Shown: positions 1 through 9,071, counted from the stretch's first letter. The stretch: 64,000 nt of DNA from Bacillus sp. (in: firmicutes) (GCA_012842745.1 DUSF01000056.1:186001-250000), one strand, 5' to 3'. A program made the numbers and translations. Notes: generated by a model not told the origin, from the sequence alone.

Positions 1-69
1 ACTTAAATGAATTAAGTATTAAACTAAAATGCGGAGAGAATAAAAACATCTGTGTTTTTAACAGCCATA

Positions 70-105
70 AAATAATAAAAAAGAGAAGACATTCGTCCTC
101 TCTTT
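70..105 (-). terminator. Terminator of the lipoprotein gene at 137-1078
   Basis: Read on the minus strand, an 11-bp stem with one mismatch (arms 95-105 and 80-90, loop of 4) is followed by a run of T. It lies about 30 bases beyond the stop codon of the minus-strand lipoprotein gene. Confidence 0.6.
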
Positions 106-136
106 CATCAGAGACAAGCTAATCGATTTGTGAAAT

Positions 137-1078
137 TTAACTTGGAAAATCAGTTAAATTTTTTCTAAATGTATCTACCTCGTCAGTTAATGTATCATTA
201 TTATTTGCCAAAACTTTAAGAAAGCTTTTCAGCATTTCTGTATAATCACTATCGATTCCTTTATTAATTGTATCTACATAAACAGCCTTTGCCTCAGGGT
301 CAATTTTTTTAGTATCATAACTAAACAACGGTGTATTATTCAGTCCAAAGAAAGTAAACATTTCATATCTTTTATAAAGATCGGTCATTTGATCCAGTCT
401 TTCAGAATTTTGATATTGCTTTAAAAATGCTTCTTGGGCTAGTGCTCTCTCGACAATTTCGTCCCAACTGATCATTAAGGCAGCATCCTTGGCCGGCACC
501 TGATTTGATTCAATGGACATGATTTCGATATAATCCTGTATTTCCTCAGTTGCTCTTGAACTGAATGTTTTATAAAACTGATAATCTATAATTGGGAAAT
601 AATACCCCTCTGCTGTTTCAATTTTATAACCGCTGTTTTTTGTCTCTTCAAGCAAAGTCTTTATCTCAGCATCAGCAATATTTTCTATTTTACTAGTATC
701 AGCAACACCTTCAAAAACATCCCTAAATTTTACTTGCAAGTCTTCACTGCTTGTAAATTTTTCTTCAAATGTTGGTAAATAATTAATTTGTAAATCTTCT
801 GATGCTAAAACCATATTAGAAACGTTTTGCGGTGATAAATTAGATACGTTGTCCTTCATAAATTGAAGAACTTCACTAATCTTTGGGGTGTTAGCAATTA
901 AAGTGTTAAAGTCACTCATCACTTGTTCTTCACTTGCTTGTGGCTTCTCTTCTGGTTGAACAACCTCCACTGGTTCACTGCTATTATTTTCATTTGTTTG
1001 ATTTCCTAAAGTACAACCTGCAGAAAAAATTAACACTGAAGCAAGCATTGATGCAGTCAATGTTTTTTTATTAAACAT
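137..1078 (-). CDS. Putative lipoprotein, function unknown (313 aa)
   Basis: The N terminus is a lipoprotein signal peptide: positive residues (NKK), a hydrophobic stretch and the lipobox FSAGC with the lipidated Cys at residue 22. The next 30 residues are a low-complexity N/S/E/P linker, as expected for a protein tethered outside the membrane. The rest is acidic and probably mostly helical, with no family I recognise. I chose the ATG at 1078 rather than an upstream in-frame TTG because AAAGGAG sits 8 bases before the ATG and the TTG lies just ahead of that site. It stands alone on the minus strand with its own terminator at 70-105. Lipoprotein call firm, function unknown. Confidence 0.75.
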   Translation of the reverse strand: MFNKKTLTASMLASVLIFSAGCTLGNQTNENNSSEPVEVVQPEEKPQASEEQVMSDFNTLIANTPKISEVLQFMKDNVSNLSPQNVSNMVLASEDLQINYLPTFEEKFTSSEDLQVKFRDVFEGVADTSKIENIADAEIKTLLEETKNSGYKIETAEGYYFPIIDYQFYKTFSSRATEEIQDYIEIMSIESNQVPAKDAALMISWDEIVERALAQEAFLKQYQNSERLDQMTDLYKRYEMFTFFGLNNTPLFSYDTKKIDPEAKAVYVDTINKGIDSDYTEMLKSFLKVLANNNDTLTDEVDTFRKNLTDFPS

Positions 1079-1227
1079 TTCATCATCTCCTTTCAATTGA
1101 TAAGACGTTCCTTCGACAAAAAAGTTACAAAAAATTTTTGGCTGCGATAATGTTGCGGAAGGAATAATTTTACTGGTCTAAAAGGAAAAATATATTAATG
1201 AGCTTGATGAAAAATGGGGGGATATTT

Positions 1228-1613
1228 TTGATTAATAATGTTGGTCAAATTATGTTATATGTAGATAATCAAGATGAGGCAGTGAGATTTTGGACTGAAA
1301 AAGTAGGGTTTTGTGTTATAACTGAATAAGATAATGGTCAAGGACTTAGATGGATTGAGATTTCTCCAACAAAGGAAGCTGAGACAAGTATTGTACTCCA
1401 TAATAAGGAATTCATTGCTAAAATGCAGCCTCAACTAAGCCTCAGTACGCCTTCTTTAATGTTTTTTCAGAAAACCTTGATCAATTACACAATGATTTAT
1501 CGAATAAAAACATTATAGTTGGAGAAATTGTCAATATGCCTTCTGGTAGAGTATTTAACTTTGCAGATATGGAAGGAAACTATTTTGCGGTGATGGAAAA
1601 AAGTAAATTGTAA
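1228..1613 (+). pseudogene. Broken VOC/glyoxalase-family gene
   Basis: Translation from the TTG at 1228 gives a typical VOC-fold start (MLYVDNQDEAVRFWTEKVGF), then an in-frame TAA at 1327-1329. Reading resumes in the same frame with the family-like WIEISP and SIVLHN segments. A one-base loss in the T run near 1463-1470 then shifts the frame; the remainder (SENLDQLHNDL, and RVFNFADMEGNYFAVME near the end) is found in another frame up to a TAA at 1611-1613. VOC proteins of this type are dioxygenase or glyoxalase-like and often act in antibiotic resistance. With one nonsense and one frameshift change the copy is almost certainly dead. Confidence 0.75.
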
Positions 1614-1658
1614 AAGAGTAATACGACAAATTAAAACCTAATTGAATAAACAATAAAC

Positions 1659-1697
1659 CGTCGTTTCGTACTTTTTTGTAAGAAACGATGTTTTTTT
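1659..1697 (+). terminator. Rho-independent terminator after the VOC pseudogene
   Basis: A 13-bp arm at 1659-1671 pairs with 1678-1690 (two non-canonical positions), with a six-base loop, followed by seven T. Confidence 0.7.
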
Positions 1698-1734
1698 CTG
1701 GGCACATTGCTTACGTTGGAAAGTGTTGCACAAA

Positions 1735-2076
1735 CTAGCTATTGGTCCCAACATTAGAATTGTAAGTTTGTAACATTTTTTTTCGCCTGATAAATAATAC
1801 AATGATTAAAATTGCTTCGCTTATAATCAACAAACCTACACCTAATAACAACCCTCCGAAAAACATAAATTCATTTATACGCCACGAAAAGAAAAACCAC
1901 CCCACTATTGCACAAATCCCCAATAAAAAGTTGAGTGTACTGGCAATAATCGTCTGTATACCGAATAACCCTGTTTTTTCAATCATTTTTGAACCAAAAA
2001 CATAACAAATAATCAAAGAAATTACTATAGAAGCAACATAAATGGCTAAAGCTATGTCACTGTTTTCTAACAGCAT
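1735..2076 (-). CDS. Small integral membrane protein, unknown (113 aa)
   Basis: The 113 residues contain three clear hydrophobic segments (about 9-29, 40-65 and 70-97), a charged RRKK after the last one, and a polar C-terminal tail. AAGGAG lies 9 bases before the ATG at 2076. I do not recognise a family. It could be a small multi-span protein of the kind common in Bacillus accessory regions. No partner gene is evident: the plus-strand neighbour on the left is a pseudogene and the gene on the right is divergent. It is a real gene by ribosome site and composition; function cannot be stated. Confidence 0.7.
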   Translation of the reverse strand: MLLENSDIALAIYVASIVISLIICYVFGSKMIEKTGLFGIQTIIASTLNFLLGICAIVGWFFFSWRINEFMFFGGLLLGVGLLIISEAILIIVLFIRRKKMLQTYNSNVGTNS

Positions 2077-2376
2077 AGTTTTTCACTCCTTAACTTTCAT
2101 TTATCACCAATTACAAGTTGTCTCGTTTAAAAAATACTAAATTCTGTTAATTAAAGCGTATCATAACTAGAATTGGATGAGAATAAGCAATTATCAATAA
2201 TCATTTTCTTAAATGGTACTTTTAAGAGAGAGAAACTGGGTCTTTATGGTAAAATGAATGATAGTTTCACCTAAAAGTGAAATGAATGTCAAATATCACT
2301 ATAAATTATCCTCCACTTAAATGTATAATAATACAAAACTATGAATAATTGCTTAGCTTGAAAGGGAGAGGATTGG
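2077..2376. other. 300-base intergenic stretch with palindrome and weak promoter
   Basis: This divergent spacer holds no gene. It contains a perfect 6-bp inverted repeat TTTCAC/GTGAAA with a six-base loop (2265-2282) and a TATAAT at 2324-2329 without a good -35 box, which may be the -10 of the transglutaminase-like gene. The palindrome is a possible operator, but nothing links it to a regulator. Confidence 0.35.
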
Positions 2377-2985
2377 ATGAATATGATTTGTGAGTCTGAA
2401 ACATTAGATGAATACTTACTCGAATTAAATGTAGCTGATTATTCTAATCCTATAATTAGAAAAAAAGTTGAGGAACTTTTTAATCCCTTCCAAACAGAAT
2501 TTGAAAAAGCAAGAGTAGCTAATGAGTTTGTCCGAGATGAAATATCTCATTCTTGGGATATTCAAGGAAAACGAGTCACTTGCAATGCATCAGACGTATT
2601 AGCCTATAAAGAGGGTATATGTTATGCAAAATCACATTTATTAGCGTCTTTATTACGTTCACAAGGAATTCCAACCGGTTTTTGTTATCAACGCTTAATG
2701 TTGTTTGATACGCCAGAAAAAGGATATTGTATTCACGCTTTGAATGCTGTCTTCTTTAAATCACTTAATAAATGGGTAAGGTTAGATGCTCGTGGAAATA
2801 AAAAGGGAATTGATGCCCAATTTTCGGTTGATGAAGAAAAATTAGCTTTTCCCATTCAAGAGGAATTCGGTGAAAAGGACTACCCCGTTATTTATGTAAA
2901 ACCACATCCAAAAACGATAGATGTATTAAAGGAGCATACTGATGTATTAGAATTGTATAAAAGTCATTTACCAGATAGTTTATAA
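2377..2985 (+). CDS. Transglutaminase-like cysteine protein (202 aa)
   Basis: The sequence carries the three signatures of the transglutaminase/protease-like superfamily in order: Cys82 in EGICYAKSHLLASLLRSQGI, His120 in YCIHALNAVFF, and Asp137 in WVRLDARGN. These form the expected Cys-His-Asp triad. The N-terminal 75 residues are helical and contain the usual region before the catalytic Cys (ANEFVRDEISHS). Bacterial members act as peptidases, amidases or crosslinkers; the substrate here is unknown. No signal peptide is seen, so it is probably cytoplasmic. The start is an ATG preceded by GGGAGAGG. It looks monocistronic, and family membership is clear. Confidence 0.85.
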   Translation: MNMICESETLDEYLLELNVADYSNPIIRKKVEELFNPFQTEFEKARVANEFVRDEISHSWDIQGKRVTCNASDVLAYKEGICYAKSHLLASLLRSQGIPTGFCYQRLMLFDTPEKGYCIHALNAVFFKSLNKWVRLDARGNKKGIDAQFSVDEEKLAFPIQEEFGEKDYPVIYVKPHPKTIDVLKEHTDVLELYKSHLPDSL

Positions 2986-3299
2986 TTATTTATCTAACGG
3001 GGCAAGAGTTGAAGGTTTGGCTGCTAATGGCATCTTATTAAAATAACTGTTATCAGACTTACGTAGGAAGTTTCGTTGAAGAGGATTGTTGTTTTTATTA
3101 AAGTAAGAAGCGTATTCAACTTAAAATAACGAATACGCTTGTTCTCCCTCTCGTGAGGCGAATCATTACATTGATTCCCTTTTGCGTGATTATACGAGGT
3201 GTATCACAGAATTAAGCAATTATTTGTTCTCAAAGTATCCCGCAACTGTATCTAAATAATATTTGCTCTCAAAATTTTTATGTCTTTTTAAAGCAGACT
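2986..3299. other. 314-base intergenic stretch with a perfect hairpin
   Basis: No gene is seen. A perfect 10-bp inverted repeat, AAGCGTATTC and its complement (3108-3117 and 3131-3140, loop 13), sits between two converging genes. It has no T run on the plus strand and only a poor one on the minus strand, so it may be a weak bidirectional terminator. Confidence 0.35.
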
Positions 3300-3863
3300 T
3301 TAAGGATACCACGAAAGTTTGGTATCACCGTTTAGTGGTTGGGTTTTAATTTCTGTACTTAAGGTATTGAACCATTTACTTAAAATTTCATCCTTTGCTA
3401 GATTTGCATTGTCATCATCTTCCCAAATTACATGAGAAAACCAAGCTCCAGTTGCCCATTGAAATTGTAGCTCAGCATAGGCAATCTTAGGGTGTTCAAT
3501 TTGAGTAAAATTCCCATTTACTGCAGAAGCAACAGTAGATGCTTGGGGTAGTAATTCGTTTTGAATCTTATCTTTTATGATAGGATTCTCAAGTTGGTTC
3601 CACATAACAAGCAAGCCATCTACTTGATAAAAAATGTCGAAAGAAGGTCGTTCACCCATATTGATTAAAACAAAGGCACGTTCTACTGTGTTGTTAGTCG
3701 CCTTAACCGCATTCACGATAATATTCTGTGCAATTTCCACCCAAAAATTCATTGCTTCTTCTTCTGGAGACTCTATATAAAACTCAGATTCTAGTTCAGA
3801 AACATCAGCCTCTCCTTTATTAACTTTTTCTATCTTCTTAAAAAAGCGATTAAAGAACCCCAT
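3300..3863 (-). CDS. Hypothetical protein of unknown function (187 aa)
   Basis: The protein starts with a basic amphipathic segment (GFFNRFFKKIEKVNKG), followed by an acidic linker and a globular domain rich in aromatic residues (FDIFYQVDGLLVMWNQL, FQWATGAWFSHVIWEDDD). It has no signal peptide, membrane span or motif that I recognise. Size and composition would fit a polymorphic-toxin immunity protein, but no toxin gene is adjacent and I do not assert it. The ATG at 3863 is preferred; a GTG nine bases upstream lies too close to the GAGG site. A functional call cannot be made. Confidence 0.6.
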   Translation of the reverse strand: MGFFNRFFKKIEKVNKGEADVSELESEFYIESPEEEAMNFWVEIAQNIIVNAVKATNNTVERAFVLINMGERPSFDIFYQVDGLLVMWNQLENPIIKDKIQNELLPQASTVASAVNGNFTQIEHPKIAYAELQFQWATGAWFSHVIWEDDDNANLAKDEILSKWFNTLSTEIKTQPLNGDTKLSWYP

Positions 3864-4092
3864 TACATGCACATCCTCAAGTTCTATTTAATAAAAAGGA
3901 ATACAATTTGATTTAGATGTTCATTAGCAATACACCTCAATATAGATTATTATTCTGCAAATTTTACCAAAAGCCTTGTTAGGCTATTAGTATATTTGAT
4001 AAAAGACAGGATTGATAAACACAAAATTAGTAATTAATGGTATTATTTTACGAGAGGGTATTAAATTGAGTAACAAAAAGGGAGAGGGAACG

Positions 4093-4806
4093 ATGGGTAA
4101 AAAAGTTTATTTTCTATTAACTGAAACAGGCACACTTTTGTCTGAAACCATCAAATTATATACAAAGGCCAAGTATAATCACGTATCACTTGGATTGGAT
4201 TATGAGCTACGGCAACTATATAGTTTTGGCCGTAAAAATCCCATTAATCCGTTAGACGGAGGTTTTGTTCATGAGGATTTTGAACGCGGCACTTATAGTT
4301 GGCATCCACATACTACAGGTGCCTTATATGAATTAGCAGTATCAGAAGAAGTGTATAAAAACATGGAACAGGTCATTACTGAATTTCAAATACACAAGGA
4401 TAAGTATTTGTATAATTTCATTGGACTTTTCGGGGTTTGTTTAAATAGACCGTTAGAAATAGATTCAGCTTATTTTTGTTCTCAATTTGTCTCGGAAGTT
4501 CTAAACAGAAGTGGATTATCACTTTTTGATAAACCTAGTGCATTGGTAACTCCAGAAGATTTTTATAAAATAAAGCAAACGACTCTTGTCTATGAAGGGA
4601 GAATCTATGAATATGAACCGATAAAACAAAGATTAATAAGAAATCCATATGAATATCATTCTTTTCCATTCCGTAAGTACATGTGGCAACAAATAAATAT
4701 TGAAGGAAAAAACGAAGAACGCCCCTTATCTTTTAGGGATGGCTATTTAAAACCAAAAAAAGTATTTGTTGATACAAATTTAAAAAAGCTGAAGAAAAGA
4801 AAATAG
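4093..4806 (+). CDS. YiiX-like papain-fold cysteine hydrolase (237 aa)
   Basis: Two segments characterise the permuted NlpC/P60-papain (YiiX/YebB-like) fold: YNHVSLGLD, with probable catalytic His30, and AYFCSQFVSEVL, with probable nucleophile Cys129. In this circularly permuted group the His precedes the Cys, as here. Members act on acyl, amide or peptide bonds of lipids or cell wall; the substrate is unknown. No signal peptide is evident. The ATG at 4093 has a good site (GGGAGAGGGAA); an in-frame start 81 bases upstream lacks one. A partial second copy of its 5' end lies at 5536-5613, so the region once held a paralogue. The C-terminal tail is very basic. Confidence 0.75.
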   Translation: MGKKVYFLLTETGTLLSETIKLYTKAKYNHVSLGLDYELRQLYSFGRKNPINPLDGGFVHEDFERGTYSWHPHTTGALYELAVSEEVYKNMEQVITEFQIHKDKYLYNFIGLFGVCLNRPLEIDSAYFCSQFVSEVLNRSGLSLFDKPSALVTPEDFYKIKQTTLVYEGRIYEYEPIKQRLIRNPYEYHSFPFRKYMWQQINIEGKNEERPLSFRDGYLKPKKVFVDTNLKKLKKRK

Positions 4807-4859
4807 GTCAGGCACCGCCCGAATTAAAGGAGAAGATGCTCTTTTGTTTTTAAATGATG

Positions 4860-4885
4860 CTCCAGAAAGTATCTGGGGATTTTTT
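4860..4885 (+). terminator. Terminator downstream of the YiiX-like gene
   Basis: A 7-bp stem with G-U pairs (4860-4866 with 4872-4878, loop AAGTA) is followed by ATTTTTT. Confidence 0.6.
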
Positions 4886-4920
4886 GTGTAACGAAGGAAA
4901 TTTTTAAAAGACTAGTTAAA

Positions 4921-5016
4921 ATGGGAACATTGGATGAATTTATTAATGCTGGTTACTTCAAAAATATTGTCAAAATGGAAAATATTATAAATGATGATTA
5001 TGTATGTCCGATATAA
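4921..5016 (+). pseudogene. Possible 3' remnant of an unidentified gene
   Basis: An open frame encodes MGTLDEFINAGYFKN and on to DDYVCPI before a stop at 5014-5016. It has protein-like composition but no ribosome site, and the frame extends upstream into a terminator hairpin. It looks like the C-terminal scrap of a deleted gene. I cannot name the family. Confidence 0.3.
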
Positions 5017-5051
5017 GCTATAGGAACTACTATTTTAAAGAGGTGAAGAAT

Positions 5052-5528
5052 TTGAGAATACAAGCGGTTGGAAATGCTGCAACAAATCCAATTACGGCTA
5101 CTCAAAGAAGTGAAGCTAGCTTTGAAGACGTATTAATGAATACACAAGTGACAAAAAAGGATAATCCAGAAAATACCATAACAAATATTTATGAGAATCT
5201 ATCCAATAAATATGATGTTCGAAAGGCAACATTTGAAGAAATAAAAGAGATTTCTCATTCGCTATATGAAGCGGGTGAAATTTCTTTGAAGGAAGTTGCA
5301 ATTCTTACATTTGATTATGAAAGAGCAACGAATGATATCAAAAATCAGGTTGGAAGTGTATCACCTAATTTCAGCTTATATGAAACAGAAGCTAACAAAA
5401 ATGGGCAAAGAGATTGGATTGCAGAATACGAAGCAAGAGCAGCAAAATTCTTTCAGTCTGGCGATTTAGTTGGTTATCAAAATAGTACGAAAATATTAAA
5501 TATTTTAAGAGAGATACAAAAAAGGTGA
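5052..5528 (+). CDS. Hypothetical protein (158 aa)
   Basis: I place the start at the TTG at 5052 because GAGGTG lies 7 bases upstream; an in-frame ATG at 5004 has no site. The protein has a Ser/Thr/Ala-rich N terminus (RIQAVGNAATNPITATQRSE) and then a helical, acidic body ending in a basic C terminus. It has no signal peptide, membrane span or recognisable motif. The N-terminal style resembles small Bacillus proteins related to flagella or secretion, but that is impression only. It is followed closely by a fragment of the YiiX-like gene and then the DUF3160 operon. Confidence 0.55.
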   Translation: MRIQAVGNAATNPITATQRSEASFEDVLMNTQVTKKDNPENTITNIYENLSNKYDVRKATFEEIKEISHSLYEAGEISLKEVAILTFDYERATNDIKNQVGSVSPNFSLYETEANKNGQRDWIAEYEARAAKFFQSGDLVGYQNSTKILNILREIQKR

Positions 5529-5535
5529 AGAGTGA

Positions 5536-5613
5536 GTCATTACACATTTTGATGAAACAGGCACACTTTTGTCCGAAATTATCAAAATTGATTATAAAAG
5601 GAGGCAATTGTAA
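5536..5613 (+). pseudogene. 5' fragment of a second YiiX-like gene (duplication scar)
   Basis: Twenty-one bases at 5553-5573 are identical to 4122-4142, near the start of the YiiX-like gene, apart from limited divergence after the match. Translation gives DETGTLLSEIIK against TETGTLLSETIK of the intact gene. The copy then runs into unrelated sequence and stops at 5611-5613, inside the ribosome-site region of the next gene. It is the scar of a duplicated and deleted paralogue. Confidence 0.6.
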
Positions 5614-7772
5614 TGTCATGGAAAGAAAAATTTTCAGTAGGAATGATTAGCCTTGTTCTTCTTGTGCCCGTTGCAACTGCAGGGTGCAGTGTGAATTCCA
5701 ATCAAATAGGACAGAAGCGTACTGGGGAAAAGATTCATATGCCGGTATCTATGGCTACGGATTTTGCAAATTACAAAGAGGTGCCTGTGAGTTCAACAGC
5801 GACCGTTAAGCCTTATGTAATAGAGCCGGATTTAAGTAACGTAACGAATACAGAGATGTTTCAGTTTTCCAATGAGGCGGAACGTATGTTGATAGAAAAT
5901 GGCTTTGTCGTTATTCCAAGTCAATATCGGGAATTTTTTATGCTTTATGAAGTCAACCGCTATCAACCAGTACCCAATTTCATTACAACCGACTCCATGC
6001 TTCATAACTATCATTTATACTTTAATCATTTACTGCGCGTGGTAGAAAAGGACAAGCTAGCACCGTTGTTAAATGAGCTTACGGCAGCCATGCTTTCTGA
6101 ATCTGAAAAACAGTATAAAGCCCTTAAAGGAACAGATTGGGAGAATGCTGCTAAAAGGAACATCGGTTTTTTCACCGTAGCTAGTAAACTTTTAAATCCT
6201 GAAATTCCTGTTTCAGGAATAGTAAAGGTGGAAGTGGAAGAAGAACTGCGACTTATTGAAAACAGAGGAGGAATTCAGGACTCTCCTTTAATGAATATGG
6301 GGCAAAATGTGAAAGGAACAGAAATCCTCCGAGAGGATTATTCGCAGTACATCCCGCGTGGTCACTATGATAAAGATGAACTTTTACAGTCGTATTTCAA
6401 GGCGATGATGTGGTATGGAAGAATGACTTTTAGACTTCAAAGCGACGATGAAACGAAGTCCGCAATCTTACTGACGTTGGCTCTTAGTAGTGGAGACAAC
6501 GGACAAAAGTGGGATCAAATATACCAGCCGACAAACTTTTTTGTAGGAAAAGCCGACGATTTGTCCTTTTTAGAGTACATTGTCCTTTTGGAGAAAATAT
6601 ACGGGGCCGATGTGGGGCTTGAGGATTTAACAGCCGATGACGGAAAATTGCTTTCTTTTAAGGAAGCTGCTTCAAAGATGGAGCCGGCACTTATCAATTC
6701 AATTCCAATTTTTGATGAAGATATCCAACCTGACCGTGCAAAAGCAATCAATGGTTTTCGCTTTATGGGGCAGCGTTTTACACTTGATGCGGCTATTTTT
6801 CAACGGTTGATTTACCGTGATGTAAAAGAAAATAGTGAGGGTCAGAGAAGATTGCTTCCAAAGGTACTTGATATCCCTGCTGCAATGGGATCTAAGGAAG
6901 CTCATACCATTTTAGAAGACGAAGGGCAAACGAGGTATGACGGTTATCAAAAAAATATGAGCAAACTACAAGAATATATTGCCAATCAGGGTAAAGAAAT
7001 ATGGACCCAAAACCTTTACTGGGGTTGGCTTTATACTTTGAATTCTCTGCTTGATGAAAAAGGTGAAGGTTATCCATCATTTATGCAAAACCGAAATTGG
7101 CAGAGAAAAGACTTGAATACGTTTGTATCTAGTTGGACCGAGCTTAAGCATGATACGCTTCTATATACGAAACAGGTTTACGCTGAAATGGGTGGAGGAG
7201 GAGAAGATGTGGATGACCGCGGTTATGTCGAGCCTAACCCAGTTCTCTTTGCGCGTCTGGCTGCATTGGTAGACATGACACGGGAGGGGCTAGCTTCGCG
7301 GAATCTTTTGGATGAAAGAGACCGTGAAAGTCTCGACCGCATGGAGCAATTGGCTCTTTCCTTAAAAACTATTGCAGAAAAAGAACTTTCCAATACCCCA
7401 CTTTCGGATGAGGAGTATGATTTAATCCGTTCCTATGGAGGGCAATTGGAGCATTTCTGGCTTGAGGCATTGCGGGATGTTGGTGTAGACCACCCTTCTT
7501 TAATAGGTGAAAACCCTGCAGCCTTAGTGGCTGATGTGGCCACTGATCCAAATGGACAAGTACTGCAAGAGGCTACAGGCCATATTTTTGAAATTTATGC
7601 TGTCGTTCCTGTTGACGGTCGTTTGAGAATCGCTAGTGGTGGTGTTTATTCCCATTATGAGTTTCCATGGCCACTTGCTGATCGGTTGACGGATAAAAAA
7701 TGGCATGAAATGCTAGACACTGGTGAGGTTCCACCACTATCTGGTTGGACTAAAAACTATATAGCCCAATGA
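5613..7772 (+). CDS. DUF3160-domain lipoprotein (719 aa)
   Basis: A signal peptide with lipobox ATAGC (lipid-anchored Cys25) is followed by a long soluble body typical of DUF3160: the early segment VPNFITTDSMLHNYHLYFNH and a late EIYAVVPVDGRLRIASGG stretch ending near YEFPWPLADRLTD. The family is predicted to be extracytoplasmic and its biochemical role is unknown. Length is normal for the family. The ATG follows AGGAGGCAATTGTA. The next gene overlaps by ATGA (7769-7772) and the one after by ATGA again, so three lipoproteins are translationally coupled and probably work at the same place outside the membrane. Confidence 0.85.
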   Translation: MSWKEKFSVGMISLVLLVPVATAGCSVNSNQIGQKRTGEKIHMPVSMATDFANYKEVPVSSTATVKPYVIEPDLSNVTNTEMFQFSNEAERMLIENGFVVIPSQYREFFMLYEVNRYQPVPNFITTDSMLHNYHLYFNHLLRVVEKDKLAPLLNELTAAMLSESEKQYKALKGTDWENAAKRNIGFFTVASKLLNPEIPVSGIVKVEVEEELRLIENRGGIQDSPLMNMGQNVKGTEILREDYSQYIPRGHYDKDELLQSYFKAMMWYGRMTFRLQSDDETKSAILLTLALSSGDNGQKWDQIYQPTNFFVGKADDLSFLEYIVLLEKIYGADVGLEDLTADDGKLLSFKEAASKMEPALINSIPIFDEDIQPDRAKAINGFRFMGQRFTLDAAIFQRLIYRDVKENSEGQRRLLPKVLDIPAAMGSKEAHTILEDEGQTRYDGYQKNMSKLQEYIANQGKEIWTQNLYWGWLYTLNSLLDEKGEGYPSFMQNRNWQRKDLNTFVSSWTELKHDTLLYTKQVYAEMGGGGEDVDDRGYVEPNPVLFARLAALVDMTREGLASRNLLDERDRESLDRMEQLALSLKTIAEKELSNTPLSDEEYDLIRSYGGQLEHFWLEALRDVGVDHPSLIGENPAALVADVATDPNGQVLQEATGHIFEIYAVVPVDGRLRIASGGVYSHYEFPWPLADRLTDKKWHEMLDTGEVPPLSGWTKNYIAQ

Positions 7773-8521
7773 GAGTAGCTTTATTGATATTTAGCGCTTT
7801 GTTGATGATAGGAATGCTATTTGGTTGCGGTTTTACTACTCAACAGAAGGATAGAAATAACAGCGCTTTTCATGATATTTCATCTTTTAGAGAAAGTCGT
7901 ATGAAGTTGCCAGAAAAAAGAGAGTCAAATTGTTTTGCGATAAGGGAAGATATAAAGCCGTTATCGAACAAGGGCTTCGCATCAGAAATGTTTCAAGATC
8001 AAAAGTTGCTACCGGCATACAGACTGGTGAAAACCGAGTATTTCGACTTGGATGGAAATGGAATCAAGGAAGAATTTGCATTGCGTGATGGTAAGATAAC
8101 GGTCAAAGCGGACTCTCGGCTAATCTGGCAGTCACCGAAAAATTGGTGGGTCGACTATTTTTTTCTTGGAGATACGAACAATGATGGTATTTCCGAGCTT
8201 AACCTTTTAGTTTGGAAAGAAGGGAGCTTTGGCTCCCAAAAGCCCTTTTGGATAGAGGAAGAGGATACGGAGGTTAAAAATCACTTCTTTATTTTCAAAC
8301 TAGAACAAGGTGATATGAAACCGGTCTGGCAATCTTCCAACCTTGATTTCCCTAATTACTGTGCTGACAATATTAACTTCAATAGTGATGGTGAAACTGA
8401 GTTACTAACGGTAGAGGGTAGTTATACAGACCCCTACAAGCGGGAAGTTACTTTATGGAAGTGGGATGGTTGGGGATTTTCTAGGAGTGACTTTGAGGCT
8501 GGGGGAGCGGAGATAAAATGA
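7769..8521 (+). CDS. Lipoprotein with FG-GAP/EF-hand-like calcium repeats (250 aa)
   Basis: The signal peptide ends in the lipobox MLFGC (Cys20). The mature protein has two D-x-D/N-x-D/N-G repeats, DLDGNGIKEE near residue 93 and DTNNDGISEL near residue 135, and a third degenerate NFNSDGETEL. These match the calcium loops of FG-GAP/VCBS beta-propeller blades. Such proteins are extracellular and usually structural or ligand-binding. Start and stop overlap the neighbours by ATGA on both sides, with no strong ribosome site of its own, so translation is coupled to the DUF3160 gene. Its operon position suggests a shared envelope function that I cannot define. Confidence 0.75.
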   Translation: MRVALLIFSALLMIGMLFGCGFTTQQKDRNNSAFHDISSFRESRMKLPEKRESNCFAIREDIKPLSNKGFASEMFQDQKLLPAYRLVKTEYFDLDGNGIKEEFALRDGKITVKADSRLIWQSPKNWWVDYFFLGDTNNDGISELNLLVWKEGSFGSQKPFWIEEEDTEVKNHFFIFKLEQGDMKPVWQSSNLDFPNYCADNINFNSDGETELLTVEGSYTDPYKREVTLWKWDGWGFSRSDFEAGGAEIK

Positions 8522-9045
8522 AAAAAATTCTATTAATTTTGTTAACTATGCTTTTAGTAATTGTGGTTACTGCATGCAATGATACAACTACGCAAAAAGA
8601 AGTGAATAATATAAGAAATGATAATGAAATTGCTGTTGATACGGAAGGAACAGTTGATCATAGTAACTATGACAAAATAAGTGCCTATATGGAAGAAGAA
8701 TGCAAAAACGTCTTTTCTCCATATTATGAGTTATTAGCTTTTGAAATATCAGATTATCAGGAAGAAGTTGTGAATGGAAACGTTGAAGCGACCTTCTTCT
8801 ATAAATTAATACACAAAAATTATGATAAAGACCCGGATACAGTGGGATATATTAAAGAAGCGAAGGAAAGTGGTAATGTCAACTATCAACAAATGTACGA
8901 TGAATACTTACAACCGAAAGAAATGAATTTCGAGTTAAAAGCCATGATAGATGAAAATGATGGAATCACGCTGTATTCTAATGTTTCTCCAAAAGGAATC
9001 GAATGGGAAGAAACAAAAATGTCTGATTTTATCATTAGTAAATAA
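8518..9045 (+). CDS. Putative lipoprotein (175 aa)
   Basis: A short, very hydrophobic signal ends in the lipobox VVTAC with lipid-anchored Cys20. The mature part is acidic, has no repeats and no family I recognise. It is the third lipoprotein of the operon, starting within the stop codon of the preceding gene (ATGA); GGAG lies just upstream of the ATG. A small membrane protein follows 26 bases later. Function unknown; co-expression with the DUF3160 protein is the main clue. Confidence 0.7.
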   Translation: MKKILLILLTMLLVIVVTACNDTTTQKEVNNIRNDNEIAVDTEGTVDHSNYDKISAYMEEECKNVFSPYYELLAFEISDYQEEVVNGNVEATFFYKLIHKNYDKDPDTVGYIKEAKESGNVNYQQMYDEYLQPKEMNFELKAMIDENDGITLYSNVSPKGIEWEETKMSDFIISK

Positions 9046-9071
9046 TTAATTAAAATCATTGGAGGTAAAAT

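Noticed and set aside
1802-2005. Plus-strand open frame opposite the small membrane protein gene
   Set aside because: Lysine/asparagine/proline-rich composition, no ribosome site, and it lies on the complement of a gene with a good start; a shadow.
3300-3863. Immunity protein of a polymorphic toxin
   Set aside because: Size and aromatic content fit, but no toxin gene is adjacent and no family motif is visible.
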